A stretch of 64,000 nucleotides of DNA from Moraxellaceae bacterium (GCA_029237815.1 JAQZBP010000007.1:56265-120264), one strand, 5' to 3'. Numbered from the stretch's first letter, positions 27,172 to 36,308 are shown. Made by a program: numbers and translations. Notes: generated by a model not told the origin, from the letters alone.

Positions 27172-28241
27172 CGGAGACTTTCCTGATCCTGGTTGGCGGC
27201 GCCCGTGCCTTGGGAGCCGCTGTTGCCCGGCACGCTCGCCGCCATGGCGACCTTCTGTCCGAGGTCTCGCGAAACGACCCGCAGTGTACCGGAATCACCG
27301 CGCACCAGCACCGCGTGCACCATGCTGTGACGCCCGCCGATGTCCGCATCGGCCAGCAACAGGAAGTACTGGCTGCGCACGTCGAGCTGCTGGCGCAGCC
27401 GATCCTTTTCATCGCTGCCCAGGCCGTTGAAGACCGGCTGCGAGAGGAAGTCGTCAAGGCTCGGATAGCCGTCCTTCGGTCGCTGGGCATCGAGGTCCCG
27501 CGCCGCGGAGGGCGTCAGCGCGGGCAGCAGTGCCGAGATGACCGTGGCGCCGGCGGTGTTCACGTTGAGCATGGCCTGGGGGGGCAGCGCGGTGACATGG
27601 GGCCTGAGCTTGGCGATCACCTGCGGCGTGAAGCCGCGCACGAGCCGTAATTCCGAAATGTCGGTGATGGGCTGGTTGGCCACGCGGTAGGGCTCGGGCA
27701 GGCGCGAGTAGAAGTCGTCCTCGGCGCCCTCGCCGTCGCGCGGCGTGTCGTCGGCATCCACCCAGTCCGACACGGCCGGCGCCAGTGCATCCGGCAGGCC
27801 GAGGTTGCGCAGCAGTTGCCGGAAGATCGTGCTGGCGGGGCCGTCGCTGCTGTCCTCCTCGCCGAGCCGGTTCAGATTGAAGCGCCCCTGCAGGTCCTCG
27901 ACGCGCGCGCGAACCATGCCGCCCTCCACCGGGAAGGGCGGGAAGGGTTGCGCCCAGGCCTCACCGGGGTGGTCCACCTGCTTGTTGCGGCGCTTGTCGC
28001 TCTTCAGGTCTTCTTTCAGCAGATCCCGGACGAAATTCTCCGCCCCCTGCGTGTAGAGCCAGGCCTGGTCCTGGTGAAACAGGCCGGCCGCGTGCTGCAG
28101 CGACTGGCGCTGTCCGCGCAGCATGCCGACGCAGAGCACGGTGGCAATGGCGACGATGACGAGCACCGTGAGCAGCGCGACGCCGCCCATGCGACGACGC
28201 GTCAGGGGCGCGGCAATGCGCCCGTCAGCTCTTGTTTTCAT
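27168..28241 (-). CDS. gspK: Type II secretion minor pseudopilin GspK
   Basis: 357 aa from ATG 28241. A much longer in-frame extension upstream runs antisense-like through gspJ and has no pilin character. The prepilin segment reads RRMGGVALLTVLVIVAIATV; as usual for GspK it lacks Glu at position +5, while the large C-terminal domain matches (GRFNLNRL, WVDADDTPR, NVNTAGATVISALLP). GspK caps the pseudopilus tip with GspI and GspJ. Its start overlaps gspJ by 17 nt. Confidence 0.93.
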   Translation of the reverse strand: MKTRADGRIAAPLTRRRMGGVALLTVLVIVAIATVLCVGMLRGQRQSLQHAAGLFHQDQAWLYTQGAENFVRDLLKEDLKSDKRRNKQVDHPGEAWAQPFPPFPVEGGMVRARVEDLQGRFNLNRLGEEDSSDGPASTIFRQLLRNLGLPDALAPAVSDWVDADDTPRDGEGAEDDFYSRLPEPYRVANQPITDISELRLVRGFTPQVIAKLRPHVTALPPQAMLNVNTAGATVISALLPALTPSAARDLDAQRPKDGYPSLDDFLSQPVFNGLGSDEKDRLRQQLDVRSQYFLLLADADIGGRHSMVHAVLVRGDSGTLRVVSRDLGQKVAMAASVPGNSGSQGTGAANQDQESLR

Positions 28242-28866
28242 CCGGCTTGGCATCGGCAGTGGTTTCCGGCAGGAGGATGACTCGGCGAATGTCTCCCAAA
28301 GGCTCGCGGGTAAAACGGACTTCCACGGCCTCCGGGAGGGGCTGCGTACGCGGGTCGCGCTGGGACTGGCTGAGCAGTGGCCAGGCCTGGGTCCAGTTGC
28401 CACCGGCATAGGCCTGGACCCGGAAATCGCGGATATCGTCGAGCAGGATGGTCTGCACCGGCGCGCTGGTGCGGGCGCGGTCCAGCACGGTCCAGTGCTC
28501 GCGCACCAGCTGCCCGCTGACGACGCGGTAGCGCACCCGCACCAGCTCGCTGCGCGACTGCTGCAGCGGATTGCGCCAGCCGCGCCGCGTGAACTCGAGG
28601 CCCTTGTCCCCGGCGAGAACGAGGGCCGGCTGGACATCGCCGAATTCGTCGCGAATGGGCCGCATGGCCGCCTGCAGCAGGTCGCGCTGCAGGATCATCC
28701 CGGCCCGCTGCAAATCACGCAGGCCCTTTTCGTGCGCAATGCCTTGGTCCCGCGTGGCGATGGTGTCGAAGAGCAGGCGGTAGGAACCGACGGCCACCAG
28801 CGCGAGGATGGCGACGGCCACCAGCAGTTCGAGCAGCGTGAAACCCGTAGTTTTCCTTACCGACAT
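28225..28866 (-). CDS. gspJ: Type II secretion minor pseudopilin GspJ
   Basis: 213 aa from ATG 28866 (MSVRKTTGFTLLELLVAVAI). Prepilin peptidase site after Gly in TTG-FTLLE with Glu +5. C-terminal part has RRGWRNPLQQSRSELVRVRY and PEAVEVRF, typical of GspJ. Part of the tip complex. A start at 28941 would overlap gspI but adds non-pilin residues, so the internal ATG is used; this leaves 58 nt after gspI. Confidence 0.93.
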   Translation of the reverse strand: MSVRKTTGFTLLELLVAVAILALVAVGSYRLLFDTIATRDQGIAHEKGLRDLQRAGMILQRDLLQAAMRPIRDEFGDVQPALVLAGDKGLEFTRRGWRNPLQQSRSELVRVRYRVVSGQLVREHWTVLDRARTSAPVQTILLDDIRDFRVQAYAGGNWTQAWPLLSQSQRDPRTQPLPEAVEVRFTREPLGDIRRVILLPETTADAKPDENKS

Positions 28867-28924
28867 GCAGACGGCGCCGTCATCCGGACGCGCGCGATCC
28901 GGCGCAGCAAAACGATGGCCGCGC

Positions 28925-29341
28925 TCAGTCGGATGCAGCATTGGCGGCCGCCCTGGAGATGAAGCCGGTGACCTGTGTCACCGGAGTGCCCTGCTTGGCG
29001 AAATCGGACGGCTTCTCGGCGACCGACACGACCAGCAGCCGCACATTGGCAGTGGGCGTCGACTGCGCGCGCGTCACGAGTTGCCATTCGCGCCCGGCCA
29101 TGGTTTCGGTAGTACGGGTCTCGCCGACGTCGGGAAACTGCTTTTTGAGCTGCAGATCGGCCAGATGATTGACGGCCACCCAGTGCGCCACCGTCTTGGT
29201 TTCCAGATGCTGGTCCGTGCGGATCTGCGTGCTCTGCGCATTCAGCAGGCCGATCGCAGCGACGGCGAAAATGGCGGTGGCGACAAGCACCTCAAGCAGC
29301 GTGAAGCCGCGCTCCCGCGTGCGCACGGCATCAGCCCGCAT
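28925..29341 (-). CDS. gspI: Type II secretion minor pseudopilin GspI
   Basis: 138 aa from ATG 29341 (MRADAVRTRERGFTLLEV), usual length for GspI (about 125-140). Processing site RG-FTLLEVLVATAIFAVA with Glu +5; the family's LNAQSTQIRTDQHLETKTVAHWVAVNHL stretch is present (short form: AHWVAVNHLADLQL). Tip component with GspJ/GspK. Start overlaps the gspH stop by 11 nt. Confidence 0.93.
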   Translation of the reverse strand: MRADAVRTRERGFTLLEVLVATAIFAVAAIGLLNAQSTQIRTDQHLETKTVAHWVAVNHLADLQLKKQFPDVGETRTTETMAGREWQLVTRAQSTPTANVRLLVVSVAEKPSDFAKQGTPVTQVTGFISRAAANAASD

Positions 29342-29936
29342 TTCCGGCTCCCGCTTCCGCCGTGTCGATGTCGCCGTTGACGCTGCGCTGCACGCGGCCG
29401 ATGGCATCGACGCTGATCTCGCTGCGCAACTCCGGCGTCTCCTGCACGCGAATCTCGAGGCTGGCGGCGCTGGCCTCGCCGCTCGACAAGAGGAAGATGT
29501 CAGGCGTCAGGCGCAAGCCCTCCTCACTGTCGCGACGTGGCGCTTCGGATTCATCGGAGATGCGTGGCACATCCTTGAGATCGCCCTGCTTCAGCAGACG
29601 TAACTCGAGGCCCTCGGCCAGCGTACGTTCGCGGAAAATGCTGTCCTGGCAATAATCCCACTCCTGCTTGCCTTCGTTCAGGCACAGGAAGGCATAGCCG
29701 TCGTCGGCGAGGCGGAGTCCGAATTCCTGGTTCTGCATGACCGCCTCCATGGCGGCCTGCTCGAGCAGCGTCGCCAGGCGGTCCGACTCTTCGCGCAGGT
29801 GGCGTTCGGCACCGCCGGCGCCGACGCTGAGCATGACGACGCTGGAGAGGATGCCTACCAGCAGCACGACCATCAGCACCTCGAGCAGGGTGAAGCCCTG
29901 CTCGAGGTCATGCCGATGCCTGCTGCCGGATTGCAT
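29331..29936 (-). CDS. gspH: Type II secretion minor pseudopilin GspH
   Basis: 201 aa. QG-FTLLEVLMVVLLVGI processing segment with Glu +5, then a beta-rich domain containing two cysteines (FLCLNEG, DYCQDS) that could form a disulfide. Slightly longer than average GspH. It sits immediately after gspG (5-nt gap), as in the xcp and gsp operons. Minor pseudopilin near the tip-shaft junction. Confidence 0.92.
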   Translation of the reverse strand: MQSGSRHRHDLEQGFTLLEVLMVVLLVGILSSVVMLSVGAGGAERHLREESDRLATLLEQAAMEAVMQNQEFGLRLADDGYAFLCLNEGKQEWDYCQDSIFRERTLAEGLELRLLKQGDLKDVPRISDESEAPRRDSEEGLRLTPDIFLLSSGEASAASLEIRVQETPELRSEISVDAIGRVQRSVNGDIDTAEAGAGNAG

Positions 29937-29941
29937 GGGAA

Positions 29942-30367
29942 TCAGTCGTGGAAGATATCGGCGTCGTTCCCCTCGCCGCCTTCCGCGCCATCGGCGCCCA
30001 GGCTGTAGAGGTCGTACTTGCGCCCGCTGCTGCCGGGATAGACGTACTGGAAGGGATTGCCCCAGGGATCCTCGGGCAGCCGGTTGAGGTAGCCCCCATC
30101 CGGAAAGGTCTTGGCGGAGGCTGGCTTCTCGACCAGGGCGCCGAGGCCCTCGTCGGTGGTCGGGTACTTGTGGTTGTCGAGCTTGTAGAGGTCGAGCGCA
30201 TTGGCGACGGACGCCAGGCTGGCCTTCGTGGTCGTCACCCGGGCCTGGTCATCCTTGCCGATCACATTGGTCATGACGATGGTGGCGAGAATGCCGAGGA
30301 TGGCAACCACGACCATCACTTCGATCAGGGTGAAACCGCTTTGCGGTCGGAGATTGCGGGCTTTCAT
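29942..30367 (-). CDS. gspG: Type II secretion major pseudopilin GspG
   Basis: 141 aa. SG-FTLIEVMVVVAILGILA with Glu +5; C-terminal calcium-site-type loop region with YPTTDEGLGALVE, LPEDPWGNPFQYVYPG and YDLYSLGADG, diagnostic for GspG. Forms the pseudopilus shaft. Preceded by a 75-nt gap with a GC-rich stretch after gspF, the only such gap apart from gspE-gspF, which may allow separate control of this abundant subunit. Confidence 0.96.
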   Translation of the reverse strand: MKARNLRPQSGFTLIEVMVVVAILGILATIVMTNVIGKDDQARVTTTKASLASVANALDLYKLDNHKYPTTDEGLGALVEKPASAKTFPDGGYLNRLPEDPWGNPFQYVYPGSSGRKYDLYSLGADGAEGGEGNDADIFHD

Positions 30368-30442
30368 CTGGGTCAGTTACCTCTGGATCGGACATCCGTT
30401 GAATTTAAAAGTCGCCGTCGCGGCGGCAGGCGCCTGCCGGCT

Positions 30443-31663
30443 TCAGCCCACCAGATTGTTCATCGACAGGATGGGCAGCATGATGGCCAGCACGATCAGC
30501 AGCACGACGCCGGCCATGACGAGCAGCATCAAGGGCTCGAAGAGGCCGACCAGGGTCGTGATCAGGCTGCTGAGCTCCTTCTCCTGCATCATCGCGGCGC
30601 GCGTCAGCATTTCGTCGAGCTCGCCGCTCTGTTCGCCGCTGGAAATCATCTGCATCATCATCGGCGGGAAAAAGCCGCTGTCCTCGAGCGCGCGCGACAG
30701 GCTGCCCCCTTCCGTGACCTTGACCGCGGCCTGGCGGATGGCATCGCGGATCAGCATGTTTGAACTCACCTCGGCCGCGATGCGCAACGCCTCCACCAGC
30801 GGCACGCTGCTGCGCGTGAGGATGCTGAGGGTGCTGGCAAACCGCGTGGCATTGGCGCCGCGCACGAGCCGCCCCACGAGCGGCAGGCGCAGCTGCCAGG
30901 CATGGATGCGGTAACGCGTGGCCTCCTGCCGCAGCATGGGACGGAAGGCGAAGAAGGCGATGACCAGGCCGAACAGCATCCACGGCCCGGCGACCTTGGC
31001 GACATCGCTGGCGAAGATGAGGCCCTTGGTCAGCGCCGGCAGCTCCTGCCGGCTGCTCTCGAACACTTTCACGATGTCCGGCACGACATAGGTCAGCAGG
31101 CCCATCACGATGCCGCCCGCCAGCAGGGTCAGAATGATCGGGTAGATCAGCGCGCCCTGGATCTTCTTTTGCAGGTCGTAGCGCGCCTCGGTGTAATCGG
31201 CAAGCTGATCCAGAACCAGGTCCAGGTGCCCCGACTTCTCGCCGGCCGATACCGTGGCCCGGTAGAGTTCGGGGAAAGCCTGCGGAAATTCGGAAAGCGC
31301 CTGCGCCAGCGTATAGCCTTCAATGACGCGCGCACGCACCGCCAGCAGCAGGCTTTGCGATGCCGGCCGCTCGGTCTGGCGCGACACGGCGCGCAGGCAC
31401 TCCTCGACCGGGATGCCGGCGGCGATCAGGGTGGCGAGCTGGCGGGTGATCAGGGCCAGCTCCCAGGCGCTCATGCCGCGCCGGAACAGCCCCTGGCCGC
31501 CTTCCTTCGCGGACTTGTGTTCGCGCGCCGCCGGCTCCACGGACACCGGCAGCCAGCCCTTGTCGCGCAATTGCTGGCGCACCTGACGGGCGCTGTCGGC
31601 CTCCAGCACGCCTTTCTGCTTGCGGCCGGCGGCATCGACGGAAACGAATTCGAAGGCGGGCAT
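30443..31663 (-). CDS. gspF: Type II secretion inner-membrane protein GspF
   Basis: 406 aa with two repeated T2SSF domains (about 70-195 and 270-395), each with the ARVIEGYTLAQALSEFP- or KVTEGGSLSRALEDSG-type segment, and three membrane helices (near 170-190, 220-245 and 375-400). N-terminal PAFEFVSVDAAGRKQKGVLEADS is the standard start. Polytopic platform core that works with GspE and GspL. 79 nt after gspE. Confidence 0.96.
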   Translation of the reverse strand: MPAFEFVSVDAAGRKQKGVLEADSARQVRQQLRDKGWLPVSVEPAAREHKSAKEGGQGLFRRGMSAWELALITRQLATLIAAGIPVEECLRAVSRQTERPASQSLLLAVRARVIEGYTLAQALSEFPQAFPELYRATVSAGEKSGHLDLVLDQLADYTEARYDLQKKIQGALIYPIILTLLAGGIVMGLLTYVVPDIVKVFESSRQELPALTKGLIFASDVAKVAGPWMLFGLVIAFFAFRPMLRQEATRYRIHAWQLRLPLVGRLVRGANATRFASTLSILTRSSVPLVEALRIAAEVSSNMLIRDAIRQAAVKVTEGGSLSRALEDSGFFPPMMMQMISSGEQSGELDEMLTRAAMMQEKELSSLITTLVGLFEPLMLLVMAGVVLLIVLAIMLPILSMNNLVG

Positions 31664-31742
31664 CTAGTTCACGCAACCTTTTGCGGGCGCCGGAGCGCAA
31701 ATCGAGCAGCTGTCATTATTGTTGTGGCGCCCTGGCGCACGT

Positions 31743-33278
31743 TCAGCCCTCGCGGCTGACACGCAGGACTTCCTCCAGCGTCGTGATGCCGTCCAGCACG
31801 CGCCGCGTGCCGTCCTGGCGCAGGCTGGTGCTGTTACGACGCGCATGCGCCTCCAGCTCGTGCTCGCCGGCATGGTTGTGGATCAGCTGGCGCAGCTCGT
31901 CGTCGATCACGATCAGCTCATAAATGCCGGTACGGCCGCGATAGCCGAGGCCGTTGCAATGCACGCAACCCTTCGCCTTGTAGACCCGGGGCGGCTGGGC
32001 CGGATCAACGCCCAGCACGGCGCAGGCATAGGTGTCGGCCGTGTAGGGCTCGCGGCACTCCTTGCACAACACGCGCACCAGGCGCTGGGCAAGCACGCCG
32101 AGCAGCGAGGACGACAGCAGGAAAGGTTCGATGCCCATGTCGTGCAGGCGCGTCACCGCACCCACGGCGGAATTGGTGTGCAGCGTGGAGAGCACGAGGT
32201 GGCCGGTCAGCGAGGCCTGCACCGCGATCTCGGCAGTTTCCAGGTCACGGATTTCACCCACCATCACCACGTCGGGGTCCTGGCGCAGGATGGCGCGCAG
32301 GCCGCGCGCAAACGTCATCTCGACCTTGGGATTGACCTGGGTCTGGCCGATTCCCTCGAGCTGGTACTCGATGGGGTCCTCCACCGTGAGGATGTTCCGC
32401 GACTTGTCGTTGAGTTCGGTGAGCGCCGCGTACAACGTGGTGGTTTTACCGGAGCCGGTGGGACCCGTGACGAGGATGATACCGTGCGGCTTGCTGATGA
32501 GGGCGCGCAGCTCGCCATGGTCATGCGCCGACATGCCGAGGTGCGAGATATCGAGCTTGCTGCCCTGCTTGTCGAGCAGGCGCAACACCACGCGCTCGCC
32601 ATTGCTGGAGGGCATGGTGGACACGCGCACGTCGACTTCACGCCCGGCAAGGCGCAGGGAGATGCGACCATCCTGCGGCACGCGCTTTTCGGCGATGTCG
32701 AGGCGCGCCATGACCTTGATGCGCGACACCAGCAGGGGCGCGAGTTCGCGCCGCGGCTGTACGATCTCGCGCAGCACGCCGTCGACGCGCAGGCGCACGG
32801 CGAGCCGCTTTTCGTAGGTCTCGATATGGATGTCCGAGGCATTCTCGCGAATGGCTTCGGTAAGCAGGGCATTGATCAGGCGGATGATGGGCGCGTCGTC
32901 TTCCTGCTCCATCAGGTCCTCGGCCTCGGGCACGAGCTCGGCGAGGCTGGCGAGGTCCATGTCGTCGCCCAGGCCCTCGACCATCTGCATGGATTCGGTG
33001 GAGCCGGTCTGGTAGGCGCGCGCCAGCAGGTTGCTGAAGACTTCGGGGGTCACTTCCTCGCACACGAGCGGCAAGCCGACCAGGCGGCGCGTTTCCGCCA
33101 GCGCGGAGAGCCGCAGGCCGGGGCGGTGGAAGAGATGGCCGCGGCCGTCCTCGACACGGTCGAGCAGGACGCCATGGCGCTTGGCAAAGGCATAGGCGAA
33201 GCGGCGCGGCGTTGCCGTGCGCTCTGCCACCGGTAGAGTGGAGGCCGGCGGGATCAGGTCTTCTTGTAATGTGTCCAT
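31743..33278 (-). CDS. gspE: Type II secretion ATPase GspE
   Basis: 511 aa. N-terminal GspL-binding region, second N domain, then ATPase core with Walker [11 protein letters not shown] (near 272-281), Asp box and Walker B ([12 protein letters not shown]), and the GspE-specific zinc-binding CM domain with CKECREPY and [12 protein letters not shown]. Hexameric cytoplasmic motor. First gene of the operon; a promoter-like pair lies at 33311-33340. gspC and gspD are not next to it. Confidence 0.97.
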   Translation of the reverse strand: MDTLQEDLIPPASTLPVAERTATPRRFAYAFAKRHGVLLDRVEDGRGHLFHRPGLRLSALAETRRLVGLPLVCEEVTPEVFSNLLARAYQTGSTESMQMVEGLGDDMDLASLAELVPEAEDLMEQEDDAPIIRLINALLTEAIRENASDIHIETYEKRLAVRLRVDGVLREIVQPRRELAPLLVSRIKVMARLDIAEKRVPQDGRISLRLAGREVDVRVSTMPSSNGERVVLRLLDKQGSKLDISHLGMSAHDHGELRALISKPHGIILVTGPTGSGKTTTLYAALTELNDKSRNILTVEDPIEYQLEGIGQTQVNPKVEMTFARGLRAILRQDPDVVMVGEIRDLETAEIAVQASLTGHLVLSTLHTNSAVGAVTRLHDMGIEPFLLSSSLLGVLAQRLVRVLCKECREPYTADTYACAVLGVDPAQPPRVYKAKGCVHCNGLGYRGRTGIYELIVIDDELRQLIHNHAGEHELEAHARRNSTSLRQDGTRRVLDGITTLEEVLRVSREG

Positions 33279-33310
33279 CGGGCGTCCGCCACGTCGCGAA
33301 ATCGGGGGTG

Positions 33311-33340
33311 AGTCTACTGGATGCCCTCCAGCCCCCTCAA
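33311..33340 (-). promoter_or_regulatory. Putative promoter of the gsp operon
   Basis: Read on the minus strand: TTGAGG (33340-33335), 18-nt spacer, TAGACT (33316-33311), about 33 nt before the gspE ATG. Plausible sigma70 spacing with moderate boxes. Confidence 0.45.
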
Positions 33341-33349
33341 CGCCGGCCG

Positions 33350-33366
33350 TGTATGGTTTTCATACA
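33350..33366. promoter_or_regulatory. Palindrome between gspE and the DUF432-like gene
   Basis: TGTATG-GTTTT-CATACA, perfect 6-bp arms, lying just upstream of the putative gspE -35 box in the 185-nt divergent region. Candidate operator serving one or both directions. Confidence 0.4.
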
Positions 33367-33463
33367 GTCCGGCGCGGTGTTACAGCGGCATAATGCCCTG
33401 CCATCCGCGACGCATGAAAGTCCTATTTTCGGCAATGCGCGCGCAGGACAGGGAAGGTTGCAC

Positions 33464-34267
33464 ATGGCTACGCTGCAGTACCGCCAGCCGGTCTGGTGGG
33501 GGGGCTTCGAATTCGCGGCGGGTACCGGCCGCACCTGGAACCTGGCCGGGCTGCTGCTCGCGATCACGCGACAGCCGCAGGAGTGGCACTTCCGCCTGCT
33601 GCGCACGCCGGAGCAGTCCGAAGACAACCACGAATGGTGCCTGCAGCCGGGCGAGGCCGACACGGCCACGGCCGAGCTCTGCCGATTCGTGTTCCGCCAG
33701 ACGACGCCGTGGCTGCAGTTGCTGCCCCGCCTGGCCGACCGCTCCGTGGTCGTGCGTCCCCTGACGCCGCTCTTCGTGCCCGCCGGCCAAGCCACCACCT
33801 TCTATGTCACCACGCCGATCTGGCTCGCCGCCTATGCGGAAGGCGTGGCCGAGCCGCTGCTCGACGTCCCCGTGGTGATCCCGCGCGACACCTGGTTCGG
33901 CCCATCGCCGTCCCGTGGCGAGGTGTGCTACGCGACGCAGGTGACGGGCCGCACCGAGCTCGCGCAACTCCTGCCGCGCCCCTTCCGGGCGGTGACGCCG
34001 GTGCAGGTGGCCAATCACGGCTCGACGGCCCTGCCCATAGAGCGCATCAACATCCCGACGCCCTTCCTGCCGGTCTATGGCGCCGAGTCGGGCCGGCTGT
34101 GGACGCCGGCGCTCAGCATCACCCGCCATGCCGGCGCCGCGCAGCCGCACATCCATATCGAGACCGGCATCAGCACGGAGGCCGGGCACGTCACCCGGCT
34201 CACGCCGGCACGACGCGGCGCGGAGGAGCACGGCCTCATCCGCGTCTTCGACAACTTTTTCGACTGA
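33464..34267 (+). CDS. DUF432-like protein paired with an MscS channel
   Basis: 267 aa from ATG 33464, with GGGAAGG 6 nt before it. Soluble, beta-rich, no signal peptide. Noted segments are RSVVVRPLTPLFVPAGQ, TTFYVTTPIWLAAY and DTWFGPSPSRGEVCYAT, which I associate with DUF432 proteins, often encoded beside mechanosensitive channels. The MscS gene begins 8 nt after its stop, so a role in modulating or assembling the channel is inferred. Family assignment from memory of residue patterns only. Confidence 0.65.
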   Translation: MATLQYRQPVWWGGFEFAAGTGRTWNLAGLLLAITRQPQEWHFRLLRTPEQSEDNHEWCLQPGEADTATAELCRFVFRQTTPWLQLLPRLADRSVVVRPLTPLFVPAGQATTFYVTTPIWLAAYAEGVAEPLLDVPVVIPRDTWFGPSPSRGEVCYATQVTGRTELAQLLPRPFRAVTPVQVANHGSTALPIERINIPTPFLPVYGAESGRLWTPALSITRHAGAAQPHIHIETGISTEAGHVTRLTPARRGAEEHGLIRVFDNFFD

Positions 34268-34275
34268 GGCCGGGC

Positions 34276-35094
34276 ATGGCGCAATCCCCCTCCCCCCTGG
34301 AGCGCTGGCTGCAGCCGGAGCGCATCGGCGACTACCTCACCGGCATCGTGCTGGTACTGGTGGGCTGGCTGATCGCGCGCGTGCTGGCCCGCCTCTTCGA
34401 AGGCGCCATGCAGCAGCGACTGACGACGCACCAGCTCATCGTGTGGCGGCGCATGATCCACCACGGCCTGCTCGCGCTCTTCGTGCTCGCGGCGTTGCGG
34501 GAGATGGGCTTCAACCTGAGCGTGCTGCTGGGCGCGGCCGGCGTGCTCACCGTCGCCATCGGCTTCGCCTCGCAGACCTCGGCCTCCAACCTGATCAGCG
34601 GCATCTTCCTCATCGGTGAAGGCTCCTTTGGCATCGGCGACTACATCCGTGTCGGCCAGACCGAGGGCGAGGTGCTGTCCATCGACCTGCTGTCGGTGAA
34701 GCTCTGCACGGCGGACAACCTCTTCGTGCGCATCCCCAACGAGCAAATCATCCGCAGCGAGGTGGTGAACTACACGCGCTTTCCGATCCGCCGGCTCAGC
34801 CTTTCCTTCACGGTTGCGTGGCGCGAGGACGTGGCGCGGGTCCGGGCGTTGTTGCTGAAGGTGGTGGCGGAGCACCCCGCCTGCCTCGACGAACCGGGCG
34901 CGCAGGTCATCATGCAGGGCCTCGCCGACGAGGCCGTGACGCTGCAGCTGCTGGTGTGGACGCGACGCCAGAACGCGCTCGTGCTGCGCGACCAGTTGCA
35001 GGAGTCGATCAGGACCGCGTTTGCCGACAGCGGTGTGGGCCTGCCGCCACGGCTGCCCCTGCAATCCGCCGCCGGCAGGCCGCCCGCCGGCTGA
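34276..35094 (+). CDS. Small-conductance mechanosensitive channel (MscS family)
   Basis: 272 aa from ATG 34276. Three membrane helices (about 20-40, 62-80, 85-110); the pore-lining one reads VLTVAIGFASQTSASNLISGIFLI, the MscS TM3 pattern. Then the beta domain (GDYIRVGQTEGEVLSIDLLSVKL, RIPNEQIIRSEVVNYTRFP) and a mixed C-terminal domain. Releases solutes under hypo-osmotic shock. Operon with the DUF432-like gene; a hairpin follows. Confidence 0.93.
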   Translation: MAQSPSPLERWLQPERIGDYLTGIVLVLVGWLIARVLARLFEGAMQQRLTTHQLIVWRRMIHHGLLALFVLAALREMGFNLSVLLGAAGVLTVAIGFASQTSASNLISGIFLIGEGSFGIGDYIRVGQTEGEVLSIDLLSVKLCTADNLFVRIPNEQIIRSEVVNYTRFPIRRLSLSFTVAWREDVARVRALLLKVVAEHPACLDEPGAQVIMQGLADEAVTLQLLVWTRRQNALVLRDQLQESIRTAFADSGVGLPPRLPLQSAAGRPPAG

Positions 35095-35114
35095 GCCCTC
35101 GCCACAGAAACGAA

Positions 35115-35137
35115 AACGGCCCCGCAAAGGGGCCGTT
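35115..35137. terminator. Hairpin after the MscS gene
   Basis: AACGGCCCC (35115-35123), loop GCAAA, GGGGCCGTT (35129-35137) between two convergent genes. On the minus strand it is followed by TTTTCGTTTC, so it serves the REC-PAS-PilZ gene better; the plus side has only a short T stretch. Confidence 0.7.
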
Positions 35138-35159
35138 GGTGTCGCCGGCAATGGCCGTT

Positions 35160-36308
35160 TCAGTATTTCTCGATCAGCTGCACCAGGATGCGCAGATCGT
35201 TCTCGCTGATGCGGATGATACGGAAGCCGGCACGGTATTCGCCGGGCGTGTCCTCGGCGGGTCGGCACCACACCGCCTGCGCATCAAAGCTCAGCGTGTT
35301 GGAGCCGGCCAGGGTCTCCGGCAGCACCATGCTGATGGGATAGCGGCTGCCCACCGGCACGTCATCGCGCCCGGCGAGCTTGAAACCGTCCAATGAGATA
35401 TTGGCGAGGCGGCCGAGATTCTTGCCGTTGCTGCGGTCGAACAGGCGCAATACGGCGCCGATGCGCTTGCGCGCCTGCTTGCGGTTCTTGCGGGCCAGCT
35501 CCTCCATCAGGTCGGGCTTGCCGGCAGTGTCGACCGCGCGCAGCGTGACGACGGCGCCGCCGTAGCCTTCCGGCGAGGGAATCGGCGCGGCAGAGACATG
35601 CGCCGGCACCAGCTTCTCGCCACAGCGCACGAAAAAGCCTGTCTCCTTCTGCAGCCGTTCGCCCTTGCTGGACGCCAGGAACACTTCGCTGGATTTCCAG
35701 GGCATCTTGCGCCCGTCGCCATGCTGGAACAGCACACTTTCCAGGGCCTGCCCGGTGATCTGCTGCGGCTCGATGCCGAACTGGTGCTTCATGGCCGGAT
35801 TGACGAAGGTGATGCTGCCGGCGGGATCCACCGCCACCACGCCGTCGCCGAGCGCCTGCAGTAACTGCTCGTTCTGCTGCTTGAGCTCCTGGATCTGCAG
35901 CAGCTGCTGCTCCAGTTCGCGCTTGTGCGAATCGAGCTCCAGGAAGATCCGCACCTTGGACAGCAGCACCTCGCGCTCGATGGGCTTGGCCAGGTAATCC
36001 ACCGCGCCCACCTCGTAGCCACGGAACAGCTGGCGCTTGTCGCCGTTGGCGGTCACGAAAATGATGGGAATATTCTGTGTCTTCTTGTTGCGACGCATGA
36101 GCTCGGCCATCTCGAAGCCGTTCATGCCCGGCATCTGCACATCGAGCAGTACCAGCGCCACATCGTGGCGCAGCAGCAGCTTGAGTGCATCGTTGCCGTT
36201 GTCGGACTTGAGCAGCTCGACGTCCGGACGCTCGAGCAGCGTCTCCAGAGCCGTCAGGTTCTCGCTTCTGTCATCAACGATGAGAATGCTCTGCATCACC
36301 AGTTCCAT
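35160..36308 (-). CDS. Response regulator with PAS and PilZ domains
   Basis: 382 aa. Receiver (about 6-125; LIVDDRSEN, phospho-Asp in LVLLDVQMPGMNG, Lys in YLAKPIERE), a Gln/Leu-rich coiled coil (128-150), PAS (about 150-260, VAVDPAGSITFVNPA), and a PilZ-like domain (about 280-382) with an Arg/Lys-rich lead-in (RKNRKQARKR) and NISLDGF, matching the D/NxSxxG half of the c-di-GMP motif. So phosphorylation could be joined to c-di-GMP binding. The start overlaps the CheB gene by 35 nt; a second ATG at 36296 is possible. Last gene of the chemotaxis-like cluster. Confidence 0.85.
   Translation of the reverse strand: MELVMQSILIVDDRSENLTALETLLERPDVELLKSDNGNDALKLLLRHDVALVLLDVQMPGMNGFEMAELMRRNKKTQNIPIIFVTANGDKRQLFRGYEVGAVDYLAKPIEREVLLSKVRIFLELDSHKRELEQQLLQIQELKQQNEQLLQALGDGVVAVDPAGSITFVNPAMKHQFGIEPQQITGQALESVLFQHGDGRKMPWKSSEVFLASSKGERLQKETGFFVRCGEKLVPAHVSAAPIPSPEGYGGAVVTLRAVDTAGKPDLMEELARKNRKQARKRIGAVLRLFDRSNGKNLGRLANISLDGFKLAGRDDVPVGSRYPISMVLPETLAGSNTLSFDAQAVWCRPAEDTPGEYRAGFRIIRISENDLRILVQLIEKY

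Noticed and set aside
28242..28637. Longer N-terminus for GspK
   Set aside because: The added 132 residues read through gspJ in another frame and are Ser/Arg/Ala-rich; the pilin-like leader begins only after the ATG at 28241.
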